This document shows positions 42,171-51,244 of a DNA stretch of 61,456 nucleotides, piece by piece. The notes below the pieces were generated by a model, which ran no database searches, was not told where the DNA came from, and saw only the letters and a list, made by a program, of their open reading frames with translations. The position numbers and the translations under genes are program-made. The first letter of the stretch is position 1; every line of letters starts with the position of its first letter. Origin of the DNA: Verrucomicrobia bacterium ADurb.Bin006 (GTDB lineage Bacteria > Verrucomicrobiota > Verrucomicrobiia > Limisphaerales > J093); NCBI GenBank assembly GCA_002071485.1, contig MWFF01000122.1:1-61456 (forward strand). Direction: 5' to 3'.

Positions 42171-44045
42171 GTGCGCCTCGAGTTCTCCCCGGACAACAGC
42201 CTGAACGGCAAGGCCGGGCCAGAACGCCCGGTCTGGCTGCGCGGCGTGCGGACGGGCGAGAACCTGGTCCTCGTATTCGTCCTGGCGGCGATGGTTCTGC
42301 TGCCGTGCGCGGAAATCGTGCTGCGCAAGCTTTTCAACACGGGCATTCCCGCGTCGGCGCCGATTGTGCAGCACCTGGTGCTGGTGCTGGGCATGCTCGG
42401 CGGCGCGGTGGCCGCGCGCGACAACCGATTGCTGGCCTTGTCGACCTTGTCCGCCCATTTCAGAGGGAGGTTCAAGGAGGTGGCCCTCGTCTTCAGCAGC
42501 GGTTTTGCCGCCGCCATGAGCTTCCTGCTTTGCAAGGCAAGCATGGATTTCGTGTTGGCCAGCCGCAGGCTTGGAAAGACCCTGGCCTACGGAGTCCCTT
42601 TGTGGATCGTGCAGTTGGTGCTCTGCATCGGCTTCGCACTCGTCGCGTGGCGGATGATACGCCATGCCGGCACCACGTGGCGCGGACGCGTCGGCGCGTT
42701 CGCCCTGGCGGCGGCGGTGGTCGCAATGGGAGCGTGGGCGCCCATCCCGCCCGAGCAACTCCGGATTCCGGCCTTGCTGACGCTGGTGATCGCCGTGGCC
42801 GTCGGCGCTCCGATTTTCACCGCCCTGGGCGGCGCAGGGCTGATTCTGCTCTGGAGCGCGGGAGAGACCATCGCGTCGATGCCCATCAACCATTACCGCC
42901 TGACTGTCAACCCGACCCTGCCGAGCATTCCGCTGTTCACGCTCGCCGGCTATTTCCTGGCCGAGGGCGGCACGGCCCGTCGGCTCGTCAAGGTCTTCGA
43001 CGCCCTCTTCGGACACCTGCGCGGGGGCGCGGCGATCGGCACGGTGCTGGCCTGCGCCTTTTTCACCAGCTTCACCGGGGCCTCCGGAGTGACCATCCTC
43101 GCCCTGGGCGGCCTGCTGATGCCCATCCTCCTCTCGGCGGGCTACAAAGAACGGACATCATTGGGACTCCTCAGCGGGGCAGGATCGCTCGGTCTGCTCT
43201 TTCCCCCGTGCCTGCCGCCGATCCTCTATGCCATCATCGCGAGCAGCACCGGCAGCAGCATCGGCATCGAGGAGATATTCCAGGCCGGACTGCTGCCGGG
43301 CCTTCTTCTGGTGGTGATGACGGGCGTCTGGGGCATAGTCAAAGGACCCCATGTCCAGGCGGAACGACGCCGCTTCAACCTGCGCGTCGCGCTCGACGCC
43401 ATGTGGGGCGCCAAATGGGAACTGCTGACGCCCGTCGTGGCTCTGACCGCCCTCTTCGGCGGCTTTGCAACGCCGGTCGAGGCGGCGGCCCTCACGGCCC
43501 TCTACGCCTTCTTCGCCGAGGTTGTCATCTATCGTGACCTCAAGGTTTTCAAAGACGTTCCGCGTGTCATGACCGAATGCGGCTGTCTGATCGGCGGAGT
43601 ACTCCTCATCCTCGGCGTAGCCCTCGGTTTCACGCATTTCCTCATCGACGCCCAGATTCCCGACCAGGCGGTGGCCTGGGTCACTGCCAACATCAAGTCA
43701 CGCTGGCTGTTCCTGCTTGCCCTCAACCTCGTGCTCCTCGTGGTAGGGGGCGTGATCGAGATTTACGCCGCCATCGTGGTGGTGGTTCCCCTGCTCGTGC
43801 CGGTGGGCGTCGCCTTCGGCATCGACCCTCTGCACCTCGGAATCATCTTCCTCGCCAACATGGAGCTTGGCTTCCTGATGCCGCCGATCGGACTGAACCT
43901 GCTGCTGGCCTCGTACCGCTTCGACAAACCGCTTGTCGAAATGATGCGGGCGGCACTCCCCATGCTCCTGGTCCTCGGCACCGGAGTCTTGTTGATTACC
44001 TACGTCCCCTGGATGACCACCTGGCTGCCGAGCGTGTTGAAGTGA
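42171..44045 (+). CDS. Fused TRAP permease DctQM
   Basis: An inner-membrane permease of 624 residues combining the small DctQ-like part (about 1-170, four helices, with AEIVLRKLFNTGIPASAPIV) and the large DctM part. The latter has PSIPLFTLAGYFLAEGGTAR, FFTSFTGASGVTILALGG, LFPPCLPPILYAII, GGFATPVEAAALTALYAF and MELGFLMPPIGLNLLLASY, all DctM signatures. Sodium-driven uptake is expected. It starts with GTG at 42171 after AAGGAAAG. The frame is open upstream but that part overlaps dctP in another frame. It is last gene of the operon. Confidence 0.92.
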   Translation: MRLEFSPDNSLNGKAGPERPVWLRGVRTGENLVLVFVLAAMVLLPCAEIVLRKLFNTGIPASAPIVQHLVLVLGMLGGAVAARDNRLLALSTLSAHFRGRFKEVALVFSSGFAAAMSFLLCKASMDFVLASRRLGKTLAYGVPLWIVQLVLCIGFALVAWRMIRHAGTTWRGRVGAFALAAAVVAMGAWAPIPPEQLRIPALLTLVIAVAVGAPIFTALGGAGLILLWSAGETIASMPINHYRLTVNPTLPSIPLFTLAGYFLAEGGTARRLVKVFDALFGHLRGGAAIGTVLACAFFTSFTGASGVTILALGGLLMPILLSAGYKERTSLGLLSGAGSLGLLFPPCLPPILYAIIASSTGSSIGIEEIFQAGLLPGLLLVVMTGVWGIVKGPHVQAERRRFNLRVALDAMWGAKWELLTPVVALTALFGGFATPVEAAALTALYAFFAEVVIYRDLKVFKDVPRVMTECGCLIGGVLLILGVALGFTHFLIDAQIPDQAVAWVTANIKSRWLFLLALNLVLLVVGGVIEIYAAIVVVVPLLVPVGVAFGIDPLHLGIIFLANMELGFLMPPIGLNLLLASYRFDKPLVEMMRAALPMLLVLGTGVLLITYVPWMTTWLPSVLK

Positions 44046-44479
44046 GTCCAAAGGGGGACGCGACTCTACAGACACGGGATGGATGAGCAGGGGGGAGGCT
44101 GCCCAGACACAACCATCGCGTGCATGGTTGACTTGTTACATGGGGTTTACTCCAGACATGATCCCTTGTAACAAGATAGGCGTGGCTCGATCTGCAACAA
44201 CCTACAGGCGCAAGTGGCCCAGCGGACAAACGACCGTCATTCGAGTGCCGCAAACCCTTGCGCCCAAGGTGCTGGAGTCCCCCGTCATCTGCTCGGGTGA
44301 GCCGGCCATATGTCTATCGCGGCGCGGGCAACCTGCTCAACTCCGTCAGCAGCCGTCAATACGCCAGTCGCAACGCGCTTCTGCGAGTGCCCATCAGCCT
44401 GTCAACCGCTTCGCTTCAAACAGTCCGTACCGGGTCGCGAGGGAAGTCGAGCTGACAGAATGAGCCGTCGTACGGGCCG
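44046..44479. other. Convergent gap with an inverted repeat
   Basis: A 434-bp gap between the TRAP permease (plus) and helicase (minus) stops. It contains a perfect 9-bp inverted repeat, CTTGTTACA (44132-44140) and TGTAACAAG (44167-44175), with a 26-nt spacer. It may act as a bidirectional terminator or an operator. Short frames around 44258-44455 were not convincing as genes. Confidence 0.45.
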
Positions 44480-47008
44480 TTAGACAGCAGGTTCCCAGAA
44501 CCTCAGGACCGCCTCCTGAATCGCGCCCACACTTCGGACCGTCACGGGATTCCAGCCCGGAGGAAACAGCGCACGGTATCGCGACTCCGCAAACCGGGTG
44601 TCGATAAGCAGGATCACCCCCCGATCCGTTTCCGAGCGAATGACACGGCCCACGGCCTGCAGGACACGGTTCATGCCGGGAAAGGTGTAGGCATAGTCGA
44701 ATCCTGCGCCCGTCCTTTCCTCGAAGTAGTCGCGGATCAGATCCCGCTCGATACACAGTTGAGGCAGACCCACACCCACAACCGCAACCCCAATCAACCG
44801 CTCTCCCACCAGGTCAATGCCCTCGCCAAACACACCGCCCAAGACCGCGAATCCAACCCGGACCGTTCCTCCGTCCACGGCGAACGCTCCGAGGAAGGCC
44901 TCGCGTTCCGGTTCGCTCATCCCGGGACGCTGCATCAGAATCGTGGCGTCCGGAAAGCGCGCCTGGAATCGCTCCTGCACGGCGCTGAGATACTGGTAGG
45001 AAGGGAGATAGACGAGGTAGTTCCCGACGCGCCCCCGAACCAGCGCCCCAACGGCTTGCACCACCTCCTCGAGGGTCTGGGTACGGGCCTTCAACACCGT
45101 GCGAATGCGGTCATGTGTCAGCACGGCCAGGTTCCCGGACGGAAATGGCGAGGGCAACCTCAGGATCGGGTCTTCCACGCTCCCGCCCAGCAGGGACCGA
45201 TAGTAGTCCACTGGCGTGAGCGTCGCCGAAAAGAACAAGGCCGACCGGCCCCGCTCGAGGGCCTGTTGCAACAAAAAGGACGGGTCCAGACAGAACAACC
45301 GCACGCGCACGGAGGCTCCCGGCTCGATGATGGTCGCGTAGTGCGCATCGTAAAGCCCAGCGGTGCGCCGGAACGCGTGCAGACGGAAATACAACTCGAT
45401 CAGACTTTCTCGGAATCCAGCAGGTTCGTTTCGAACAAGCCACTCCTCGGCCTGCCCCAGCGCCTCCTCGACCAGCGGCTCGAGCGCCCGCGGAAACTCG
45501 CGGCTCGTGCGCGCCCCGTCTCTCGCATCCGCGCCGTCAGCCCGCTTCAACCCGGAATCGGGGCCGCTGCGCTCCCTCGACACCGCGTCTCTGGGTGAGA
45601 AGAGGTCCGGCTGGAGGTGGGGACTGGCCGGCTCGATCGAGTTGTCAGCGTGGGCAGCCGGGCCGCCCAGTTTCGCGATGGCCGCGGCGAGCCGGTTCAA
45701 GGCTTTGGCACAGCGTGGCGCTCTTTCCCGGATCGCGCGCCTGACCTCGCGGATCTCACGGGTGTCGAGGTCCGCCGAGAACATCGCCCGGGCGCGATCG
45801 ACCAGATTGTGGGCCTCATCCACGAGGAAAACGCAGTCGCCCGGTTCATCGAGGAAGTGGCGGCGCAGATAGACCTGGGGATCGAAGACATAGTTGTAAT
45901 CGCAGATCACCGCATCGACCCACGACGAGACATCCAGAGAGAGCTCGAACGGACAGACCTGGTGCGCCCGACTGGCTTCCTCAATCACGAAGCGTGTGAT
46001 CGCTTCATGCGCCAGGGCGGCGCGCATCGCGGCCCGATGCCGATCGTAATAACCCCGGGCCATCGGACAGTTCTCCGGATCGCACACCCCGCCCTCGTGA
46101 GTGCAGATCTTCTCGCGAGCGGTCAGTGTTACGACGCGAAGCCGCAGGCCGGCGCGGCGCAGTTCGCCGCACGCCTGCTCCGCAACCACCCGCCCGACCG
46201 TCCGCGCCGTCAGATAGAAAAGCCGATCGATCTTCCCTTGCCCCATCGCCTTCACCGCGGAAAAGAGCGCCGCGACGGTCTTGCCGATGCCCGTCGGCGC
46301 TTCGACGAACAGGCGCCCTCCGCGCGCCACGGCGCGGTACCCAGCCACCGCGATGGCGCGCTGGCCCGCCCGATAGCGCGGAAAGGGGAAGCGGAGGGCG
46401 CCAATGGACTCGTCGCGTTCCCGACACCACTGGCGGCGCGCGCGCAGCCACTCGAGATAGACCGCCGTCAGATCGAAAAAGAACGCCGCCAATTCCGCCC
46501 TGCCGAAGCCCTCCCGATACTCGGTCACCTCGTCCGTGTCGACATCCAGATAGGTCAACTGGATGTCGATCGACTCCAACCCATGGGCTTCGGCATACAT
46601 GAAACCATAACACTTCGCCTGAGCCCAATGCAGGGGATGCGCACGCCGTTCCCGCGCGCCTTGAATCGTCTTGATCTCCTCGATTCGCGTTCTCCCGTCC
46701 TCGATCCACAAGCCGTCGAGACGCCCCTGCACGCGCAGGACCCATTCGCCGTCGTCCACGTCGCGATGCAGCGAAACCTCCTTTTGGTAACCCGCCGCAC
46801 GGCTCCGCTGAAGCCGTTGATGCCCGCGCGTCCCGGCCAACGCCCGCCTCGGCCCCACAAAATCCCCCTCGCCGCCAAGATCGCCCCGTCGCAGGGCGAA
46901 CTCGACCAGGACGCGAACCTGGACCGCATGGATGGGTTTGGCGGGCAGTGGCATTTCCCGAGGAACTTCGACTGGCTGACCTTGCATGAACGCCCCGGGG
47001 AAAGCCAT
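44480..47008 (-). CDS. RecB-type nuclease fused to XPD/DinG-like iron-sulfur helicase
   Basis: An 842-residue DNA repair-type protein. The N-terminal domain carries PD-(D/E)XK nuclease motifs: Asp in QGRLDGLW, E-x-K in IEEIKT and the Q-x3-Y of QAKCYGF, as in RecB/Cas4 nucleases. The helicase follows: Walker A EAPTGIGKT, four Cys for a 4Fe-4S cluster (CTHEGGVC, PENCP and HQVCPFE), CDYNYVF, the VDEAHN box, FFSATLTPVDYY, GGVFGEGIDL and the arginine-finger motif QAVGRVIRS. It should unwind 5' to 3' and cut DNA, perhaps at flaps or recombination intermediates. The ATG at 47008 fits the start of homology; the upstream open frame would collide with the divergent gene's promoter. Confidence 0.88.
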   Translation of the reverse strand: MAFPGAFMQGQPVEVPREMPLPAKPIHAVQVRVLVEFALRRGDLGGEGDFVGPRRALAGTRGHQRLQRSRAAGYQKEVSLHRDVDDGEWVLRVQGRLDGLWIEDGRTRIEEIKTIQGARERRAHPLHWAQAKCYGFMYAEAHGLESIDIQLTYLDVDTDEVTEYREGFGRAELAAFFFDLTAVYLEWLRARRQWCRERDESIGALRFPFPRYRAGQRAIAVAGYRAVARGGRLFVEAPTGIGKTVAALFSAVKAMGQGKIDRLFYLTARTVGRVVAEQACGELRRAGLRLRVVTLTAREKICTHEGGVCDPENCPMARGYYDRHRAAMRAALAHEAITRFVIEEASRAHQVCPFELSLDVSSWVDAVICDYNYVFDPQVYLRRHFLDEPGDCVFLVDEAHNLVDRARAMFSADLDTREIREVRRAIRERAPRCAKALNRLAAAIAKLGGPAAHADNSIEPASPHLQPDLFSPRDAVSRERSGPDSGLKRADGADARDGARTSREFPRALEPLVEEALGQAEEWLVRNEPAGFRESLIELYFRLHAFRRTAGLYDAHYATIIEPGASVRVRLFCLDPSFLLQQALERGRSALFFSATLTPVDYYRSLLGGSVEDPILRLPSPFPSGNLAVLTHDRIRTVLKARTQTLEEVVQAVGALVRGRVGNYLVYLPSYQYLSAVQERFQARFPDATILMQRPGMSEPEREAFLGAFAVDGGTVRVGFAVLGGVFGEGIDLVGERLIGVAVVGVGLPQLCIERDLIRDYFEERTGAGFDYAYTFPGMNRVLQAVGRVIRSETDRGVILLIDTRFAESRYRALFPPGWNPVTVRSVGAIQEAVLRFWEPAV

Positions 47009-47200
47009 ATCCTTTTGCGCAACGGACGCGCTCGAGTTGCATCTGAAAGATGTTTGTACTCTGTCGCCCGCCAAACAGGGTCTGTAACTCTCATCGCCGG
47101 GGACGAGGCTGTCCCCACTCCAACGCCAGCCTGTGCGTAAACAGAGCACACCCGGCCGGTTCTTGCTGACGCCCGAGCCGCTCGCTTGTACTCTCGGCCC

Positions 47201-48979
47201 ATGCGCACGTTGCTCCTGATCCTTCGCTCGAGCGTTCTCCGCAGTGCCAGGCTGCGCTCCTTGTCGTGCCTTCTCCCGATCGCCATCGGGTTGGCAAGTG
47301 CCGACTCCCGTCTCCACGCCCAATCCACGGCCTTACGGTCCGCGCTCGAACCGCCGGACGCCACAATCGACGCCCCCTGCGTGACGCCGCCCCCGGAGTC
47401 CTTCTTTCAAATGGTGTCCAACCGCATCGCCCGGGCCGACGCCCGCCGCGGGCGCCCGCGCCGTCGAGCAAGCGAAGCGCCTCCGCCAGAAGCGGCAAGC
47501 GTTGCCGAGAGCGCCCGATCCCGCGTCGCGGACGAGTTGGCCATCTACCGGACGTTTTATGCGAAGCACATCGATGTGCAGGGGCTGCCGGTCGCCGCGC
47601 ATGCGGATGTGGCCGATCTGGCGTTGCAGCGAACCTACCAGATCGTCACCGGCATGCTGGCCGGGCGCCCCGACATTCTGGCCGCCATGGTCAGCAACCA
47701 AATCTACCTGATCGTCATCGGCAAAAACCAGGTCTACACGGACATGCCCGAATACCGGCATCATCCCAATCCCGAGTTCCAAAACGAGCGCGTCCGAGGC
47801 ACAGGCGGCAACCCGACCAGTTTCGGCGAGGAGAACCTCCTCAGCCTGCCCATTGACCGCTACGACGACGAGAGCATTGCCGTGCATGAATTCTGCCACA
47901 CGATCGACGACATCCTGGGCCGGATCGATCCGACCTGGCAGGAGCGCCGCATGGCCGCCTACCGCAACGCCATGAACAAGAAGCTCTATGAGCAAACGTA
48001 CGCAGCCAGCAATCCCGCCGAATACTGGGCGGAGATTGCGCAGGCCTTCTTCGACTGCAACCGGGTCAACAATTGGAACCACGGCCCGGTCGGTAACCGC
48101 GCCCAATTGCTGGCCCACGATCCCGCCGGATTCGCCCTGTGCCAGGAGGTGTTCAAATCGGCTCCCGACCGGGACTGGCGTTACACCTGGCTGCAGAGGC
48201 TGCCAATGGTCTCCGCGCCGCCGCGCCTCGACAAGTTCAAGGACATCGACCCCTGGTACACGAAGTTCACCTGGGCGCGCGAGTTCACCATCGTGGGACG
48301 GACAGCGAGCGACGACGCCCTGCTGCACGCCAACGAAACCACCCGCCGGCTGTTCGCCTACCGCCACGACTTCCTCAAAGCCCTGATCAACCATGGCCTC
48401 AAACTCGTCGTGCTCGGCCCCGGCGAGCAACTGGCCGATCTGCCGGAATGGAAGCGGACCTCCGAGAAGCCGTCGATCGATGGCGCGTCTCGTGGGCCGA
48501 CCTGCGATCCGAATCTGAATCTGCTCGTCGTGGCACAGGAAGACGTGCTGGCCGGCGCGGCGTCACCCTGGTCCACAGGCAGCCCCGTCATCGCAGTCCT
48601 GGCCGAGGCCGCCTATCGAGTCGCAGGCTTGCGTCCCGTGATCCCCGATTACCACGGCAACCAGCAGTACGAACTGCGCGTGAAACGCTTGGATGTGGAA
48701 TTCGACCAGGCCGTCACGGCGCTCTTCAACCAGGCCAGAGCCGCGGACGCGTGGGCCGACACCCCGGCGGCGCAGGACAAGTTCGCCTACTGGTGCGCCG
48801 GCGTGCTCGCCTATTTCGACGCATCCGGGCCGCACTCAGCGCCGCGGGGCAGCACGACGCCCGTGAACACGCGCGAACGACTCGCCACCTACGATCCCGG
48901 CCTCTTCGCGATCGTCCACGAGACCATGGCTTATCAAGACAAAGTGGATTGGCGCTACCAAGCCCGCCGCTCGAATTAG
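47201..48979 (+). CDS. Exported metallopeptidase-like protein with internal duplication
   Basis: A 592-residue protein with a signal peptide (about 1-41). The first half (about 100-335) has a zinc-protease motif, SIAVHEFCHTIDD (H-E-x-x-H), preceded by YLIVIGKNQVYTDMPEY and followed by NPAEYWAEIAQAFFD, which may supply a third ligand. The second half (about 365-590) repeats the order: LVVLGPGEQLADLPEW, then VIAVLAEAAYRV, then QDKFAYWCAGVLAYFD and a matching DPGLFAIVHETM. There HExxH is replaced by LAEAA, so the second copy cannot bind zinc the same way. Function unknown beyond a probable secreted peptidase or lectin-like role. Confidence 0.7.
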   Translation: MRTLLLILRSSVLRSARLRSLSCLLPIAIGLASADSRLHAQSTALRSALEPPDATIDAPCVTPPPESFFQMVSNRIARADARRGRPRRRASEAPPPEAASVAESARSRVADELAIYRTFYAKHIDVQGLPVAAHADVADLALQRTYQIVTGMLAGRPDILAAMVSNQIYLIVIGKNQVYTDMPEYRHHPNPEFQNERVRGTGGNPTSFGEENLLSLPIDRYDDESIAVHEFCHTIDDILGRIDPTWQERRMAAYRNAMNKKLYEQTYAASNPAEYWAEIAQAFFDCNRVNNWNHGPVGNRAQLLAHDPAGFALCQEVFKSAPDRDWRYTWLQRLPMVSAPPRLDKFKDIDPWYTKFTWAREFTIVGRTASDDALLHANETTRRLFAYRHDFLKALINHGLKLVVLGPGEQLADLPEWKRTSEKPSIDGASRGPTCDPNLNLLVVAQEDVLAGAASPWSTGSPVIAVLAEAAYRVAGLRPVIPDYHGNQQYELRVKRLDVEFDQAVTALFNQARAADAWADTPAAQDKFAYWCAGVLAYFDASGPHSAPRGSTTPVNTRERLATYDPGLFAIVHETMAYQDKVDWRYQARRSN

Positions 48980-49302
48980 TGTGGTGTCTCACAATTGGCT
49001 GGTGCTTCGCCGCAAAGATTCTTCGCCTCCCGCGGGCGCGAGGGACGCGCATACCACACTGGCCCGGACCCTTCACGCGCTCCACGCCGAGCCGGAGCCG
49101 TAGCCGACATCGCCGGTGGCGTCCGAACTCCGAACTCCCATCTCCGAACTCCCATCTCCGAACGCCCATCTCCGAACTCCCATCTCCGAACTCCCATCTC
49201 CGAACTCCCATCTCCGAACTCCCCGGCAAAGCGCTTGCCGAAGCAGGGCGGGGCGCCGTATCATAGCGGCATAGCCACAACTGCAAACCACTGCAACACA
49301 CT
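48980..49302. other. Intergenic gap with heptamer repeat array
   Basis: A 323-bp gap. About a third is the repeat array at 49123-49224. No gene is supported. The promoter of the following gene probably lies in the last 75 bp. Confidence 0.5.
49123..49224. repeat. Tandem 14-bp (2 x 7) repeat array
   Basis: About seven units of CCGAACTCCCATCT, one with G for T (GAACGCCC). On the other strand this is alternating GGAGATG and GGAGTTC heptamers, the same unit class as at 30105-30170. Direct tandem repeats without spacers exclude a CRISPR array. Confidence 0.9.
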
Positions 49303-50814
49303 ATGAACATGAAACGACGCGAATTCTTGCAAACAACGGCGACGTTCAGTCTGGCCGCGGCGAGCGGTGTCCTGAGTCGCCAGGCGTTCGCCGCCCAACC
49401 GCTCGATATGCGGATCGGGGCGAGCGATCTGCGCGTGCAGCCGGTGCTCATGTACGGCCTGACTCAACGGGTGCCGGGACGGAGCTGGCGCCCGTGGGGC
49501 GACATCCAGACCGAGGAAGGCGTGACCGAGGAGTTGGGACGCATCGACCGTGAATTGTGGCAACTCAAGAACGGAGCCGATTTCGGAGTCTCGTTCATCC
49601 CCACGGCGCGGGTCAGCGCAAAGCCCCAGGTCGAGGCGCTCAAGAGCGCCCAGGCCGACGCATTGCTGGTCTACGCGTCCGGCGGCGGCACGGACCTTTT
49701 CGAGGCCCTGGCGGGTGTGGGAAAACCGATGGTGATCTTCGTCCGCGACCGGTCCGGCCCCTACTATCTCTGGCACGAAATCGTCGACTCGCGTTTCCTG
49801 CGCAGCCACACCGACTCGGTCAAGCAAACCAACGCCGGCCTCGAAGACGTTGTGGTGGACGATCAGGGGGAAATCCTCTGGCGGCTGCGGGGGCTGTATG
49901 GATTGAAGAACACGACCGGACGCCGAATCGTCTGTGTCGGCGGTCCCAGCGGCTGGTCCTGTCCCCAGGCGCCCGAGCGCGCCCGCCAGCGGTTCCAGCT
50001 CGACATGATCACCGCGCCAATCCCCGAGGTGAATGCCCGCATCGAGACCGCGCGAAAGGACGCGGCGGCCGTGGATCGCAGCCGGTCCGAGGCCCGTGCC
50101 TATCTCGATGCCCGAGGCGTCAAGTCACAGATTCCCGAGGAATCTGTGGCCGAGGCGTTTCTGCTCAAGGGGGTCTTCCACCAACTGATGCGCGAGCACG
50201 ACGCCTGCGCCGTGACCACCAACGGTTGCATGGCCAGCTACGCCGGCATCATGCCCTGCATGACACTGACGCTCATCAACGACGACGGCTATATGGCCTA
50301 CTGCGAGTCCGATTTCGTCAATATCCCCGCCGGCATCCTGCTCCATTTCATCGCCGGCCGCCCCACCTACTTCTGCAATCCCACCATCCCCCACCGCGGG
50401 CGCATGCTCTTCGCCCATTGCACCGCGCCCCGGCGCATGGATGGTCAAAAGCTTGAGCCGGTGACGCTCGTCACGCACTACGAATCGGACCACGGCGCGG
50501 CAACTCACGTCCACTTCCGCCGTGGGCAGAAGGTCACGATCATCAAGCCGGACTTCGAGGCCAAGCATTGGCTCGCCCTGACCGGCACAACCGTCGACGC
50601 CCCCTTCCTGGCAACCTGCCGCGGCCAGATCGAAGTCGCGCTCGATGCCGCCACCCAGGACGTCATCCGCAATATGCGCGGATTCCATTGCCAGATCGCC
50701 TACGGCGACTGGACGCGGGAGATCGTCTACGCAGCAAAGAAGGTCGGCATCGAAGTCCAGCAATTGCCAGCGGGCCAGGGGAGAAAGGCAATGGGGTCGC
50801 ATCTAAATAGTTGA
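49303..50814 (+). CDS. Tat-exported sugar-isomerase-like protein
   Basis: A 503-residue protein with a twin-arginine signal (KRREFLQTTATFSLAAASG). The body resembles the L-fucose/L-arabinose isomerase fold: an N-terminal Rossmann-like part with DALLVYASGGGTDLFEAL and KPMVIFVRDRSGPYYLWHEI, then VTTNGCMASYAGIMPCMTLT, NDDGYMAYCESDF and PTYFCNPTIPH, ending in FHCQIAYGDWTREIVYAAKK. CESD and the following His-rich segments could form a metal site. Export by Tat suggests the protein folds with a cofactor before leaving the cytoplasm. A true isomerase activity is not established for this group. Confidence 0.75.
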   Translation: MNMKRREFLQTTATFSLAAASGVLSRQAFAAQPLDMRIGASDLRVQPVLMYGLTQRVPGRSWRPWGDIQTEEGVTEELGRIDRELWQLKNGADFGVSFIPTARVSAKPQVEALKSAQADALLVYASGGGTDLFEALAGVGKPMVIFVRDRSGPYYLWHEIVDSRFLRSHTDSVKQTNAGLEDVVVDDQGEILWRLRGLYGLKNTTGRRIVCVGGPSGWSCPQAPERARQRFQLDMITAPIPEVNARIETARKDAAAVDRSRSEARAYLDARGVKSQIPEESVAEAFLLKGVFHQLMREHDACAVTTNGCMASYAGIMPCMTLTLINDDGYMAYCESDFVNIPAGILLHFIAGRPTYFCNPTIPHRGRMLFAHCTAPRRMDGQKLEPVTLVTHYESDHGAATHVHFRRGQKVTIIKPDFEAKHWLALTGTTVDAPFLATCRGQIEVALDAATQDVIRNMRGFHCQIAYGDWTREIVYAAKKVGIEVQQLPAGQGRKAMGSHLNS

Positions 50815-50887
50815 CAAATGCTTGGCCACCACGTCGCCCGACGGCGTTGCGCGGATGACGAGCAGGTCGAGAGGGGCTGCGGCCACG

Positions 50888-51244
50888 TCAGAGTCCAGGC
50901 TCCTCTTTTGTCGGCGCTTCCCAGGGGCCGCCGGCATTGCGCGTCATGGCGGTTTGCACCGCATCCTGATGCCGGGCGACCGCGCTGTGAACGGTCAGAT
51001 CCCTTAAAGCCGTCCCTTTTTCGCGCAAAGCCATGATCGCCGAACCCCACGCTTGCGCCCAACCGGCTTCGATGCACCAGGCGCCCCAGCCGACGTCGCC
51101 CGAGCCGCCCCAAGGCTCCCAGCGCCTGTAATCGAACGTCCGGAACCAGGTGCCGTCCAGGTAGGGGTACACCTCCGATTTAGTCTGGATGCGGGCAAGG
51201 TACTCCGCCAGGTGTCTGCCATGCGGGCTAGAACTGCCGCTCAC
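50888..51244 (-). pseudogene. C-terminal remnant of a large secreted enzyme
   Basis: The minus-strand frame reads EYLARIQTKSEVYPYLDGTW, then FRTFDYRRWEPWGGSGDVGWG and AWCIEAGWAQAWGSAIMALR. I recognise this as the closing segment of long exported hydrolase-like proteins in PVC bacteria, in which the rest would lie upstream. Here the upstream space is occupied by the DUF4091 gene, which overlaps by 17 bp, so only the tail survives. The ATG at 51244 is probably fortuitous. No gene was seen in 50815-50887. Confidence 0.5.

Noticed and set aside
44258..44455. A 65-codon frame containing YVYRGAGNLLNSV, reminiscent of an RHS repeat
   Set aside because: One short resemblance is too weak; no other RHS-like units are around and the rest of the peptide is low complexity.
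45617..47140. A 507-codon plus-strand frame opposite the helicase
   Set aside because: The minus strand encodes all helicase and nuclease motifs; the plus frame is a GC-bias shadow.
49123..49224. Possible CRISPR array
   Set aside because: Units are 14 bp (2 x 7) in direct tandem without spacers and there are no cas genes nearby.
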